This document shows, piece after piece, positions 43,549 through 53,633 of a stretch of 64,000 nt of DNA. The notes under the pieces were generated by a model, which saw only the letters and a program-made list of their open reading frames with translations, did no database searches and was not told the origin of the DNA. The stretch is taken from the NCBI RefSeq assembly GCF_013426895.1, contig NZ_AP023176.1, positions 1,116,001 through 1,180,000 on the forward strand. Direction: 5' to 3'. Position numbers and translations under genes: made by a program. Origin of the DNA: Paraburkholderia largidicola. GTDB taxonomy: Bacteria > Pseudomonadota > Gammaproteobacteria > Burkholderiales > Burkholderiaceae. Position 1 is the stretch's first letter. Each line of letters begins with the position of its first letter.

Positions 43549-44804
43549 AGATTCTGATTCTCGCGGACGACCTGTCGGGCGCCGCGGACTGCGCGATCGG
43601 CTTCGCGAGCGCGGGCCATCGCACGGTCGTCACGCTGGAAGCGACGCGTACGGCCGCGCATGACGGCGCGGACACGATCGCCGTCGATACCGACACGCGC
43701 CGTCTCACGCCTCACGACGCAGCGGCACGCACGTCGGCGGCGTACGCGGAGATGAGCGCGCGCGACCAGCGGCTGTACAAGAAAATCGATTCGACGCTGC
43801 GCGGCAACTGGGCAGCGGAAGTGGCGGGCCTGCAGGCGCTCGCCGGCATGGCGATCGTCGCGCCCGCCTTCCCGGCGACAGGCCGCACCGTGCGCGGCGG
43901 CCGTGTGTTCGTGCATGGCGAGCCGCTCGAACAGACGGCGACCTGGAAGCTGGAGCATGCGGGTCTTCCCGCCGGCATCGCGGCGCAACTCGAAGCAGCG
44001 GGTCTGACCACGGACCGGCTCGATGCCGACACGCTCGCCGACGAACCCGAAACGCTGGCCGTGTGCATCGGCGCGATGGCGGCGAACGGCGTGCAGGCGC
44101 TGATCGTCGATACGCAAAGCGAGAAAGCCTTGCGCGCGCTGGCCCGCGCAACGCTGCAAAGCGACGCGGCGTTCTTCTGGGTCGGATCGGGCGGGCTCGC
44201 GCGCGAGATCGCGGCGCTGAATCCGCGCGGCGACGCTGAAGCACGCAAGTCCCGCGGTGACACCTATCCGGGCGGGCCGATCCTGATTCTGGTCGGCAGC
44301 CTGTCGGCCGTCAGCGAGCGTCAATGCGCGATGCTGCGCGAGCGCGGCGGCGTCGAAGAACTGATCGTGCCGCCCGTCGTGCTGCGCGAAGGCGAGCGCC
44401 ATCGCGACTGGCGCGCGCTGCAGGAACAGATTGGCGTGTCGTTGAAGGCGGGTGTCGATCTGTTGCTGCGCATCGGCCGCGACGATGCGTTCGATCCCGC
44501 CGAAGGCGCGCAACTGTCGGCGGCGCTCGCCGCGCTGGTCGAGCCGCACTTCACGAAGACGGGCGGCCTGATCGCGACGGGCGGCGAGACCGCGCGCGCG
44601 ATGCTGGCAGCCGCGCGCATCGGCAATCTGCAATTGCTGGCCGAAGTCGAAGCGGGTGTCGCGGTCGCAAGGCCGCTCGACGCCACCCGCGCGCATTGCC
44701 CCGGCGTCGTGACGAAGGCGGGCGCATTCGGCACCGATCACGCGCTGTACGCCGCATGGCTGACCCTGCGCAATGAAACCGAGCGCGACGTCGTGCATCA
44801 CTGA
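43545..44804 (+). CDS. four-carbon acid sugar kinase (DtnK/OtnK family)
   Basis: Kinase of the former DUF1537 family, 419 residues, which phosphorylates threonate or erythronate at C4. The N-terminal domain starts [19 protein letters not shown] (3-21), the family's substrate-site signature with the Asp pair. The C-terminal nucleotide-binding domain ends with [15 protein letters not shown] and [12 protein letters not shown]. It overlaps the permease gene and is followed by pdxA2, the standard pairing for this pathway. Which isomer is used cannot be read from sequence. Confidence 0.88.
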   Translation: MKILILADDLSGAADCAIGFASAGHRTVVTLEATRTAAHDGADTIAVDTDTRRLTPHDAAARTSAAYAEMSARDQRLYKKIDSTLRGNWAAEVAGLQALAGMAIVAPAFPATGRTVRGGRVFVHGEPLEQTATWKLEHAGLPAGIAAQLEAAGLTTDRLDADTLADEPETLAVCIGAMAANGVQALIVDTQSEKALRALARATLQSDAAFFWVGSGGLAREIAALNPRGDAEARKSRGDTYPGGPILILVGSLSAVSERQCAMLRERGGVEELIVPPVVLREGERHRDWRALQEQIGVSLKAGVDLLLRIGRDDAFDPAEGAQLSAALAALVEPHFTKTGGLIATGGETARAMLAAARIGNLQLLAEVEAGVAVARPLDATRAHCPGVVTKAGAFGTDHALYAAWLTLRNETERDVVHH

Positions 44805-44848
44805 CGTCCGCGAATGAACAGAACAGCAAGTACCCACGAGATCACATC

Positions 44849-45847
44849 ATGAGCAACTACCTTCCCGTAATCGGCATCACGATGGGCGATGCAGCAGGCG
44901 TCGGCGCAGAAGTCGTCGTCAAGAGCCTCGCGCATGCGTCGGTCTACGCGCAATGCCGTCCGCTCGTGATCGGCGACGCGAAGCGCCTCGAGCGCGCGAA
45001 CCAGATCGTCGGCGGGACGATGAAGATTCGCCGCATCGAGGACGCAACCGATGCGCGTTACGAGCAGGGCACGATCGACTGCATCGACCTCGGCCTGATT
45101 CCCGACGACCTGCCGTTCGGCGAGTTGTCGGCACTGGCGGGCGATGCCGCGTATCAGTACATCAAGCGCGCCGTCGAACTCGCGCAGGCGGGCAAGATCG
45201 ATGCGATCTGCACGGCGCCGCTGAACAAGGAAGCGCTGCATGCGGGCGGCCACAAGTATCCGGGCCACACGGAAATGCTCGCGCATCTGACGGGCGTCGA
45301 CGAAGTGTCGATGATGCTCGTCGCGCCGCAACTGCGCGTGATTCACGTGACGACGCACATCGGCATCATCGACGCGATCCGCAAGATCGAGCCGGGCCTC
45401 GTGCAACGGACCATCGAACGCGGCAACGCGACGCTCGTCAAGGCAGGCATCGAGCATCCGCGCATCGGCGTGTGCGGGATCAATCCGCACGCGGGCGAAA
45501 ACGGCCTGTTCGGCTACGGCGAAGAAGAAGAGAAGATCATTCCCGCCGTGAAGCTGCTGCAGGAACGCGGCCTCGACGTCACGGGCCCGCTGCCCGCCGA
45601 CACGCTGTTCTTCCGCGCCGGCCGCGGCGACTTCGATCTGGTGGTGGCGATGTATCACGATCAGGGTCACGGCCCGGTCAAGGTGCTCGGCCTCGAAGCG
45701 GGCGTCAACGTGACAGTGGGCCTGGAAGTGATCCGCACGTCGGTCGATCACGGCACCGCGTTCGATATCGCGGGCAAGGGCGTGGTCGACGAAGGCAGCA
45801 TGCTCGAAGCGCTGCGTCAGGGCGCGGAACTGGCGACGCGCCGCTGA
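44849..45847 (+). CDS. pdxA2: 4-phospho-threonate/erythronate dehydrogenase PdxA2
   Basis: PdxA-family NAD-dependent oxidative decarboxylase, 332 residues. Next to a four-carbon acid kinase it is expected to convert the 4-phosphate to dihydroxyacetone phosphate, not to make vitamin B6. Conserved segments: GITMGDAAGVGAEVV at the N-terminus, TAPLNKEALHAGGHKYPGHTE near 125-145 with metal-binding His, GINPHAGENGLFG, and MYHDQGHGPVKVLG near 270-283. It is followed 70 bp later by the DeoR gene. Confidence 0.9.
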   Translation: MSNYLPVIGITMGDAAGVGAEVVVKSLAHASVYAQCRPLVIGDAKRLERANQIVGGTMKIRRIEDATDARYEQGTIDCIDLGLIPDDLPFGELSALAGDAAYQYIKRAVELAQAGKIDAICTAPLNKEALHAGGHKYPGHTEMLAHLTGVDEVSMMLVAPQLRVIHVTTHIGIIDAIRKIEPGLVQRTIERGNATLVKAGIEHPRIGVCGINPHAGENGLFGYGEEEEKIIPAVKLLQERGLDVTGPLPADTLFFRAGRGDFDLVVAMYHDQGHGPVKVLGLEAGVNVTVGLEVIRTSVDHGTAFDIAGKGVVDEGSMLEALRQGAELATRR

Positions 45848-45917
45848 GCGCGAACGGCGGTGAATGGGCGCAGGGGGCTGGTGTAAGATCGAGCCCCATT
45901 CCCGGACTCACGCAGAC

Positions 45918-46685
45918 GTGAAAAAAACGACCGACCGTCATCAGGCGATTCTCGATCTCGTGCGCACGCGCGACGCCAATGTCGAGGCGCTGTGCGCCGC
46001 GCTGGGCGTATCGGAAGCGACGATCCGCCGCGACCTGACTGCGCTCGCCAAGCAGAAGCGCCTCGTGCGCACCTATGGCGGCGCGACCGCGCTGGTCGGC
46101 GTGCACGAGCCGGAAGCGTCGCTCGAAGAACGCAAGTCGGCGCAGCGCGAGCAAAAGGAAGCCATCGCGCAGGCGGCCGCCTCGCACGTGCGCGACGGCG
46201 ACACGGTGTTGCTCGACGGCGGCACGACCTGCGCGCAGCTCGCGTGGCATCTGTCGACGCGCGAAGACCTGCATGTGGTCACCAACAATCTGCTCGCGGT
46301 CACGGCGCTCGCCAACGCGCCCGGCGTGCGGCTCACGCTGATCGGCGGCGAGCTGCGCGGCTCCAGCATGAGCACGCTCGGGCCGCTCGCGGAACTCATC
46401 CTCAGCCGTCTGACCGTCGACCGCGCGTTTCTCGGCGCGGACGGCGTGGTGGCCGGGTTCGGCCTGTGCGAAGCGTCGGCGCAGCAGGCGTATCTGAAGG
46501 AGTGCATCGTGTCGCGCGCCGCCGAAATCATCGTGCTCGCCGATGCCGACAAGCTGGGCCGCGCGCGCCAGCAACACTGGACGCCGCTGCAACGCGACTG
46601 GCGGCTCATCACCTCGGCACTCGCCGACGAGGCGCTGCTCGCGCCGTTTCGCGCACTCGATGAAGTGATCGTCGAACTGGCCTGA
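45918..46685 (+). CDS. DeoR-family repressor
   Basis: DeoR/GlpR-type sugar-metabolism regulator, 255 residues. The winged HTH is at 5-60 (VEALCAALGVSEATIRRDLTALAKQKRLVRTYGGA). The sugar-phosphate sensing domain has DGDTVLLDGGTTCAQLAWHL near 94-113 and FLGADGV near 170. It begins with GTG at 45918. As the last gene of the operon, it probably represses the permease-kinase-pdxA2 unit through the repeats at 42407-42510, released by a phosphorylated intermediate. Confidence 0.9.
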   Translation: MKKTTDRHQAILDLVRTRDANVEALCAALGVSEATIRRDLTALAKQKRLVRTYGGATALVGVHEPEASLEERKSAQREQKEAIAQAAASHVRDGDTVLLDGGTTCAQLAWHLSTREDLHVVTNNLLAVTALANAPGVRLTLIGGELRGSSMSTLGPLAELILSRLTVDRAFLGADGVVAGFGLCEASAQQAYLKECIVSRAAEIIVLADADKLGRARQQHWTPLQRDWRLITSALADEALLAPFRALDEVIVELA

Positions 46686-46785
46686 AAGGCCCGGTTTCGC
46701 GGTCTCGCGGTCCGTTCCGTTCGGACTGACGCGTTCGATCAAGGTCCCGAACAGACTGTCGGGGCACTATCATGAACTCAGCAAC

Positions 46786-49700
46786 ATGACGCCGCCGCCG
46801 TCTGCGCGGGTCTTCGTTTTCCTGATAGCCATGAACACCATCCGCAATCGCTGCCTCAGGCTGTGCTGGGTGTTATGCGCGATGCTTGCGTTGGCATCGG
46901 TCGATGCCGCCGCGCAGGCGCAATCCCGTTTGCATAAACCTGCAAGCCTCACCGTGGGCGTTCCTGAAGGCGGCTGGCCGCCGCTTCTGATCGTCGACAA
47001 CGGTCAACTGTCCGGCGCGGCGTTCGATATCCTCAAATCGGTGCTCGACCCCTCCGCGCAACTGCGGGTCCGGGTGTTTCCCGACTACGCGTCGTTGAGC
47101 GCTGCAGCCTGCGCCGGCTCCGTCGACATCGTGCTCGCCGTGCAGAAGCCGATCGAGGCGAGGCGCTGCCTGATCCTGTCCGAGCCCTACTACGACGCCG
47201 ATTTCGTCGTGATCGGGCGAGCCTCGGATGCCGCCCGCGACGGCGAGCCGCCGCGCCTCGCCGGCAGGCGCATTGCTGCGGAGGCGGGCTCGTACATCGA
47301 GCAGGTATCGCACGAGCGCTACCCCGACTCGGTATTCGTGCGGGCACACGGTCCACAGGAGGGCTTGCGCGAGGTGCTGCGCAAGGAGGCAGATGTCTAC
47401 ATCACGTTGCTGCCCGTCGCCGACTACATGCTGTCGCAGCCGGAGTTCGCCGGGCTGGCGGAACTGAACCGCTATCGCGAAACGGAAAGCGGCGTCCGCT
47501 TCGGCTTTCCACGCGCGCAACAGGCATTGCGCGACAGTGTCGACGCAAGGCTGAACACGCTGCCCGAGTATGCCCGGCAGCGCATCCTGAGCAACTGGAT
47601 GACGACCGGGCCGATTCAACAGGAGTCGTCCGCGCCGTTTCATCTGAGCGACGAGGAGCGCGCATGGCTGCGCTCGCTGCCGCCGTTGCGCGTGGGCGTG
47701 GACAGCGGGCTGCCGCCGTACAGCTATGTCGACGACAGCGGGCAGACGCATGGCATGGCGCAGGACTATCTGCGCTATCTGGCAAACCGGCTGGGGATCA
47801 GTTTCGTACGCCAGCCCGAGCCGGGCTTCGCCGCCACCGTGGATGCGCTGCAGGCGGGAACGCTCGATCTGGTCGCCGTCGCGATTCTTCATGATCCCGC
47901 GTTGCGTGGCACGCCGGTGTCGCGCCCCTACGCGACGTTCCCGGTGGTTGCCGTCGGCCGTAACGATGCCCCTGCGCTTGGCCAGTTACGCGATCTGAAC
48001 GGCAAGCGCGTCGCCGTCACCGACGGCGGCGGCCTGCGCTGGCTGGTGACGGGTGCATCGCCGCAGGCAAGCATCGTCGTCGTGCCGGATGTCGGGGCGG
48101 GCATGAACGCGGTCGTCGAAGGCAAGGCCGATGCCTACGTGGACGATCTGGCCACGGTGCATTACATGCTGCAGCGCATAGATGGCGACAATCTGCGCAT
48201 CATCGGCTCCGCAGGCCGTTCTCTGCAGACGGGCTTTGCCGTTTCGCCGAAGCTGGCTGTGAGGCTCATGCCGCTCATCGACCGGGCGCTGGCGGCGTTG
48301 TCGGACACCGAGCGGCTTTCGATCCAGAACCGCTACTTCGGCGCGAACTACGTGCTCGGTCCGTCGTGGAAAGACATCGCGCTGAGGTTGGCACCCGTGG
48401 CGCTCGCGCTGCTGGCCGTGATCGCGGTGCTATGGCGCTCGCAGCGAGCGCTGCGCAAGGAGGCACGGGAACGCCGCGAAGCCGAGTTGCGGCTGGTCGA
48501 CGTGACCAGTCAGTTGCCCGCCACAGCGTTTCAGTATCGACAGGCCAGGGGCGGCGACTCCCAGGTGATCTGGCTGAGCGGCAATACCGTCGAGATGTTC
48601 GGCAAGACCAGCGCCGAGCTGCAGGCCAGCCCGGGCTCGGTGATCGCCGCCGTTCATCCCGACGATCGCGCCTCGCTGCTGGCCGAGGCGTACAACGCCG
48701 TTCAGACGCTGGCGCCCGTGAGCCGCGAACTCCGCGTGCAGCGCCGCGGCGCCTTCAGGTGGACCTGGCTGCACGCCGTGCCGCAGCGGGACGAGCACGG
48801 CAATCTCGTCTGGACGGGCTACTGGAGCGACGCCGAAGAGCAGCATCAGCATGCCGTGGCGCTTGCCGAGGCGCGCGATGCGGCGCAGCAGGCGTCGCGC
48901 GCGAAGAGCGAGTTTCTCGCGGCGATGAGCCATGAAATACGCACGCCGATGAGCGCGGTGCTGGGCCTGATCGAACTGCTCGCGCACAGCAATCTGCGCC
49001 CCGACCAGGCGGTCAAGGTGAAACTGATCTCGCAGGCCGCCGAATCGCTGCTGCAGATCCTCAACGACATTCTGGACTACTCGAAGATCGAGGCCGGCAA
49101 GATCGCGCTGGAGCGGGCACCCGTCGATATCCGCGATCTGTGCACGAGCACGTTCGCGCTGTTTTTCTGGCGCGCGCAGGAGAAGCGCCTGAAGCTGGCG
49201 TTGTGCATCGACGCGGCGATCGCGCCCGTGGTGTGGAGCGACGGCGTGCGGCTGCGGCAGATCCTCTTCAACCTGCTCAGCAACGCGATCAAGTTCACCT
49301 CGGAGGGCAGCATCCGGCTCGACGTCGAACTCGCGGACGAGTCTGACGAAGGCAACGAAGGCGACGGCAAGCAAACCATTGTCTGGCGCGTGAGCGACAC
49401 GGGAATCGGCATCAGCGCGGATCAGCGGGCGCGGCTCTTTCAGCCGTTCGTGCAGGCCGAAGCCTCGACGACGCGGCGGTTTGGCGGCACGGGGCTGGGA
49501 TTGACCATCTCGCGGCGCCTCGTCGCGATGCTGGGCGGCACCATCGACATGCAAGGCGAAGTCGGGCGCGGCACGCAGGTGGAGTTCCGCGTGCCGCTGG
49601 ACGTGAACCAGCGCGAGTTTCAGAGCTATCCGCTGGCCGGCATCACCGTTGGTGTTCGGGTCCGCGACCCCTTGGTGCTGCACAGCCTGACGCAAGTGTT

Positions 49701-50880
49701 GCGCACCTTCGGCGGCACGGTGGCGATGGTCGATCCCAACACGCCGCTTACCCCGGACGTGTTGCCTGCGGAGTGCCGGCTGATCATCGACGACCAGTTG
49801 ACCGCGCAGAGTCCGTCGACGACGGAGTTACCTGCGCAAGCGCCCAAGGCCGCCGTTCGAGCGAAGGTAGGAAGCGTCCCCGTCGTTCCCACGACCGCGA
49901 CCACGAAATCCAGCGGGTATGACTGCATCGGGGACGTCTGCTATCTGTGCGTTTATCCCGTCACGTTCGGGGGCGTGGCGGCCGTGTGCAACGACGCCCT
50001 GCACGGCAACGCCGAACTGGGGCTGGAGTCCGCGGCATCAGCGCTCACACCCGTTGCGCCGCGCAGCCGCGCCGATGCCCTGCGCGATCACGCGCTGATC
50101 CTGATCGCCGAAGACAATGGGATCAACCGGCATCTGCTGCGGCAGCAACTGGAATTGCTCGGCTGCACGTGCGACACCGTCGAAGACGGCGTGCAGGCGT
50201 TGAAGGCGATGGCGTCGGCGGACTATGCGCTGCTGATCACCGACTGTCACATGCCCGAGATGGACGGCTACACACTGGCCACTCGCGTGCGCGAGCGGAC
50301 GGACGACGCACGCCGCATGCCGATCATCGGACTGACGGCGAGCGTGGGACGGGAAGAGCGCGACGAGTGTCTTGCCGCGGGCATGAACGAATGCCTGTAC
50401 AAGCCGGCCAAGCTCAGCGATCTGCTCGCGTGCATCAGCCAGTTCGGGCCGCAGTGCTTGCACGGTCAACACGCGCCCGCGCAGCATGTAGACGCTGCGC
50501 GCGCCGCGCCGCACGCGCCCGTTTCCGCAGCCGCGAAGGAAGATCACGCGCTGCCCGATCTCGACTGGGACGCGATCAATCAGAATTTCGGCAGCACCGG
50601 GCGCGACGAGAAGCTGATCGAAATCATCGTCCAGACCATGACGACCGATGCCGACGAACTCGAAGGCATGCTCGACGAGGCCGAGCCGGCCGTGTTGCGG
50701 CAGTGGATTCATCGCGTCGACGGCGCGGCTTCCGTGCTCAGGTACGAGCCGTTGAAGCAGGCGCTGCAGACGTTCCGCGCGAGCGTGCTGACGGGCGACC
50801 GGGCGCTCTACGTCGCGTCGGGCGAACAGATGCTGCACAGGCTGCGGCAGATCACCGATCACGTCGCGCGCCAGGTGTAG
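46786..50880 (+). CDS. BvgS-like hybrid sensor histidine kinase
   Basis: Multi-domain sensor of 1364 residues. In order: signal peptide; two periplasmic solute-binding (Venus flytrap) domains (about 50-275 and 300-525); a transmembrane helix near 529-548; a PAS domain (about 575-690); HisKA with H716 (AMSHEIRTP); an HATPase; a degenerate receiver-like segment with low-complexity sequence (about 945-1080); a true receiver with D1153; and an Hpt domain with H1309. This is the BvgS/EvgS layout. No response regulator is adjacent, so its output is unknown. ATG at 46831 is an equally possible start. Confidence 0.92.
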   Translation: MTPPPSARVFVFLIAMNTIRNRCLRLCWVLCAMLALASVDAAAQAQSRLHKPASLTVGVPEGGWPPLLIVDNGQLSGAAFDILKSVLDPSAQLRVRVFPDYASLSAAACAGSVDIVLAVQKPIEARRCLILSEPYYDADFVVIGRASDAARDGEPPRLAGRRIAAEAGSYIEQVSHERYPDSVFVRAHGPQEGLREVLRKEADVYITLLPVADYMLSQPEFAGLAELNRYRETESGVRFGFPRAQQALRDSVDARLNTLPEYARQRILSNWMTTGPIQQESSAPFHLSDEERAWLRSLPPLRVGVDSGLPPYSYVDDSGQTHGMAQDYLRYLANRLGISFVRQPEPGFAATVDALQAGTLDLVAVAILHDPALRGTPVSRPYATFPVVAVGRNDAPALGQLRDLNGKRVAVTDGGGLRWLVTGASPQASIVVVPDVGAGMNAVVEGKADAYVDDLATVHYMLQRIDGDNLRIIGSAGRSLQTGFAVSPKLAVRLMPLIDRALAALSDTERLSIQNRYFGANYVLGPSWKDIALRLAPVALALLAVIAVLWRSQRALRKEARERREAELRLVDVTSQLPATAFQYRQARGGDSQVIWLSGNTVEMFGKTSAELQASPGSVIAAVHPDDRASLLAEAYNAVQTLAPVSRELRVQRRGAFRWTWLHAVPQRDEHGNLVWTGYWSDAEEQHQHAVALAEARDAAQQASRAKSEFLAAMSHEIRTPMSAVLGLIELLAHSNLRPDQAVKVKLISQAAESLLQILNDILDYSKIEAGKIALERAPVDIRDLCTSTFALFFWRAQEKRLKLALCIDAAIAPVVWSDGVRLRQILFNLLSNAIKFTSEGSIRLDVELADESDEGNEGDGKQTIVWRVSDTGIGISADQRARLFQPFVQAEASTTRRFGGTGLGLTISRRLVAMLGGTIDMQGEVGRGTQVEFRVPLDVNQREFQSYPLAGITVGVRVRDPLVLHSLTQVLRTFGGTVAMVDPNTPLTPDVLPAECRLIIDDQLTAQSPSTTELPAQAPKAAVRAKVGSVPVVPTTATTKSSGYDCIGDVCYLCVYPVTFGGVAAVCNDALHGNAELGLESAASALTPVAPRSRADALRDHALILIAEDNGINRHLLRQQLELLGCTCDTVEDGVQALKAMASADYALLITDCHMPEMDGYTLATRVRERTDDARRMPIIGLTASVGREERDECLAAGMNECLYKPAKLSDLLACISQFGPQCLHGQHAPAQHVDAARAAPHAPVSAAAKEDHALPDLDWDAINQNFGSTGRDEKLIEIIVQTMTTDADELEGMLDEAEPAVLRQWIHRVDGAASVLRYEPLKQALQTFRASVLTGDRALYVASGEQMLHRLRQITDHVARQV

Positions 50881-50990
50881 CGGCAACGGCAGCCCGCTGC
50901 GCGTTTCGATCACGTTGTCATGCGCGGCGCACTATCCTTCGACATAGGGCAGCCGCATTTGCTGCCGTCATCTGAAACGAGGGGGCGGAC

Positions 50991-51965
50991 ATGCGCGTAC
51001 GCAAGGGGTTCATCGGCTGTATCGGCGACACGCCGCTCATCCGGCTCGCGGCGCTCAGCGCCGAAACCGGCTGCGAGATACTCGGCAAAGCGGAGTTCAT
51101 GAATCCGGGCGGCTCGGTGAAAGACCGCGCCGCGCTCTATATCATCCAGGACGCCGAACGGCGCGGCGCACTCAAGCCGGGCGGAACGGTGGTCGAAGGC
51201 ACGGCGGGCAATACGGGGATCGGACTCGCGCATATCTGCGCGGCGCGCGGTTACCGCTGCGTGATCGTGATTCCCGACACGCAGTCGCCGGCGAAAATGG
51301 AACTGCTGCGCGTGCTTGGCGCGGAGGTGCGGCCCGTGCCCGCCGCGCCATACAAGGACCCGAACAACTACCAGAAGATCGCGGGCCGTCTTGCGCAGGA
51401 GCTCGACAACGCAATCTGGGCCAATCAGTTCGACAACGTCGTCAACCGGCAGGCGCACTACGAGACCACCGGCCCTGAAATCTGGCGCGACACGGCGGGC
51501 ACGGTCGACGCGTTCGTCTGCGCGACGGGCACGGGCGGCACCCTCGCGGGCGTCAGCCGCTTCCTGAAGGAAAAGAACCCGAACGTGCGGATCGCGCTCG
51601 CCGATCCGCATGGCAGCGGCCTGTACAGCTACGTCAAAACGGGCGAGATCAAGGTCGAAGGCAACTCGATCACCGAGGGCATCGGCTCCAGCCGGGTGAC
51701 GGCCAACCTCGAAGGCACGGCGATCGACGACGCCTTCAGCATCGACGATCAGACCTGCGTGTCGATGGTGTATCGCCTGCTGCGCGAGGAGGGACTGTAC
51801 GTGGGCGGATCGACGGGCATCAACGTGGCCGCGGCCGTCGCGCTCGCGCGGGAGATGGGGCCGGGCCATACGATCGTCACGCCGTTGTGCGATCGCGGTG
51901 AACTGTATCGCGCGCGCCTGTTCAATCCGGAATGGCTCAAGGACAAGGGGCTGGTGGCGGCGTGA
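50991..51965 (+). CDS. cysteine synthase family PLP enzyme
   Basis: Fold-type II PLP enzyme of the O-acetylserine sulfhydrylase/cystathionine beta-synthase group, 324 residues. The PLP lysine is K44 in [12 protein letters not shown]. The phosphate-binding loop is TAGNTGIG, and a glycine-rich loop reads [21 protein letters not shown] near 11-19 is the usual N-terminal signature. It is monocistronic here. A biosynthetic CysK or a variant using another nucleophile are both possible. Confidence 0.88.
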   Translation: MRVRKGFIGCIGDTPLIRLAALSAETGCEILGKAEFMNPGGSVKDRAALYIIQDAERRGALKPGGTVVEGTAGNTGIGLAHICAARGYRCVIVIPDTQSPAKMELLRVLGAEVRPVPAAPYKDPNNYQKIAGRLAQELDNAIWANQFDNVVNRQAHYETTGPEIWRDTAGTVDAFVCATGTGGTLAGVSRFLKEKNPNVRIALADPHGSGLYSYVKTGEIKVEGNSITEGIGSSRVTANLEGTAIDDAFSIDDQTCVSMVYRLLREEGLYVGGSTGINVAAAVALAREMGPGHTIVTPLCDRGELYRARLFNPEWLKDKGLVAA

Positions 51966-52007
51966 GAGCCGCCGTGCGGGCCGCTCTTGATCGGACGCGT
52001 TGCCGGA

Positions 52008-52793
52008 TCATTTCTCGAAGCGATTGCCCGCGTCGCGCAGACGCCGCATGCCGCTGTCGAGGTGCGCTCGCGCGCTTTCCTTGTCGCCCAGCCGCATCTG
52101 CTCGTACGCGCGCTGCGCAATGTCGTGCGGCACGGGCTTGAGCGGCCGGTTGGCCTGCATCGCCTTGAGTTGCACTTCGGCGGCGCGCTCCAGGTAATAC
52201 AGATCGTCCCAGGCTTCGGCGATGCTCGCGCCCGCCACCATCACGCCGTGGTTCTTCAGGAACAGGATGTCCGCGTCGCCCATGGCTTCCGCGATGCGGT
52301 CGCCTTCGGATGTATCGAGCGCGAGGCCGTTGTAGTGCTCGTCGACGGCCGTGCGTCCGTAGAACTTCAACGCCGTTTGCCCGAGCCACAACAGCGGCGG
52401 TCCTTCGATGAGGCACAGCGCGGTCGCGTTCGGCATATGCGTGTGAAACGCGGCCTTCACGCGCGGCATGGCCCGATGCAACTGCGCGTGAATGTAGAAC
52501 GCGGTCGCTTCCGGGCTGCCGTCGCCCTCGATCACGTTGCCGTCGAAATCGCAGATCAGCAGGCGCGACGCAGTGACTTCCGAAAACGCATAGCCATACG
52601 GATTGACGAAGAACAGATCGTCATGTCCCGGCACGACGGCCGAGAAATGATTGCACACGCCTTCTTCAAGGCCATGCTGCGCGGCAAGCTGAAAACACGC
52701 GGCCAGTTCGATGCGGGCCGTGTGCACCGCGTCGGAATCGAGCGCGGCGCGGCGCGAGACAGCGGAGGTATTGACGTTGAGCGTATGTGCCAT
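52008..52793 (-). CDS. class II aldolase/adducin domain protein
   Basis: Class II aldolase-fold protein, 261 residues. Zinc-ligand His are in HTHMPNATAL near 106-115 and in the later KNHGVMVAGASIAEAW. EGVCNHFSAVVPG near 47-59 is the substrate phosphate-loop region. It lies 19 bp after the HAD gene in a leftward pair. Substrate unknown: pairing with a dehalogenase-like phosphatase suggests handling of a small hydroxy-acid or sugar phosphate, but this is inference. Confidence 0.85.
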   Translation of the reverse strand: MAHTLNVNTSAVSRRAALDSDAVHTARIELAACFQLAAQHGLEEGVCNHFSAVVPGHDDLFFVNPYGYAFSEVTASRLLICDFDGNVIEGDGSPEATAFYIHAQLHRAMPRVKAAFHTHMPNATALCLIEGPPLLWLGQTALKFYGRTAVDEHYNGLALDTSEGDRIAEAMGDADILFLKNHGVMVAGASIAEAWDDLYYLERAAEVQLKAMQANRPLKPVPHDIAQRAYEQMRLGDKESARAHLDSGMRRLRDAGNRFEK

Positions 52794-52812
52794 TGCAGGT
52801 CCTTTGCGCGTT

Positions 52813-53517
52813 TTACCAGCCAAGCGACGCGAACAGCGGCGGCACCTGGTCGAGCGTCGCGAGCGTGGCGTCGGGCGTGTAGTCGGGCAGCCGCTGGCGG
52901 CCCGTGCCACGGTCGATCCACACGCAGCGAAAGCCGATATCGCGCGCCGCCGCGTGATCCAGATGCGGGCTCGCGCAGATATGCACGACCTCGTCGCGCG
53001 TGACGCCTAGCTGTTCGTGAGCATAGTCGAAAAGCCGCCGGTTGGGTTTGTACGCGCCTGCCTGCTGCGCGGTGATCACGCGGTCGATATAGCCGCCCAG
53101 TTGCGCGACATTGCCGGCGATCACGTCGTCGTCGGTATTCGACACAATGCACAGCCGGTAGCCCGCTTCCTTCAGCGCGCGCAGCGTGCCCGTCACTTCA
53201 GGGAAGGGCGGCATCGCGGAGATGCGGCTGGTCAGCATGAGGATGTCGTTGTCGTCGGCGCGCAGATTGAATTCCTCCAGCGCGATGCGCAGCGCCTTGC
53301 CCGCGACTTCACGGAACGAACGGTGCGGCGGCGTCTGTTCGAGCGCGTGCTCGTGCCCGTCGTAGACCGCGATGAACTCGCGCGGATCGATGGCGGCGGC
53401 GTGCTTGCCGGCGAGGATCGCCGTGACGGCGTCCAGCAGCCCTTCGTCCCATTGAATCAGCGTGCCGTAGCAGTCGAAGGTCAGCCACGACGGGCGCGGT
53501 GTGTTGTCGAGTGACAT
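52813..53517 (-). CDS. HAD-superfamily hydrolase, haloacid dehalogenase type II-like
   Basis: HAD hydrolase of 234 residues. The nucleophile Asp is in WLTFDCYGTLIQWD near 12-25. Motif II is CIVSNTDDD and motif III lies at GAYKPNRRLFDYA. It resembles type II haloacid dehalogenases, but phosphatase activity is equally possible. GGAG precedes the ATG at 53517. It is the first gene of a leftward pair with an aldolase, divergent from a LysR gene. Confidence 0.85.
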   Translation of the reverse strand: MSLDNTPRPSWLTFDCYGTLIQWDEGLLDAVTAILAGKHAAAIDPREFIAVYDGHEHALEQTPPHRSFREVAGKALRIALEEFNLRADDNDILMLTSRISAMPPFPEVTGTLRALKEAGYRLCIVSNTDDDVIAGNVAQLGGYIDRVITAQQAGAYKPNRRLFDYAHEQLGVTRDEVVHICASPHLDHAAARDIGFRCVWIDRGTGRQRLPDYTPDATLATLDQVPPLFASLGW

Positions 53518-53633
53518 GTGAGGCTCCTTTCGGGTGGCGTCGATATGGAACACAGACTATGCCTCGCGCCGCATATTGGGAAATTAAATTAAAATGGCAT
53601 GCTCAGTGGAAACGTAAATATGAGGCCTTCGCC

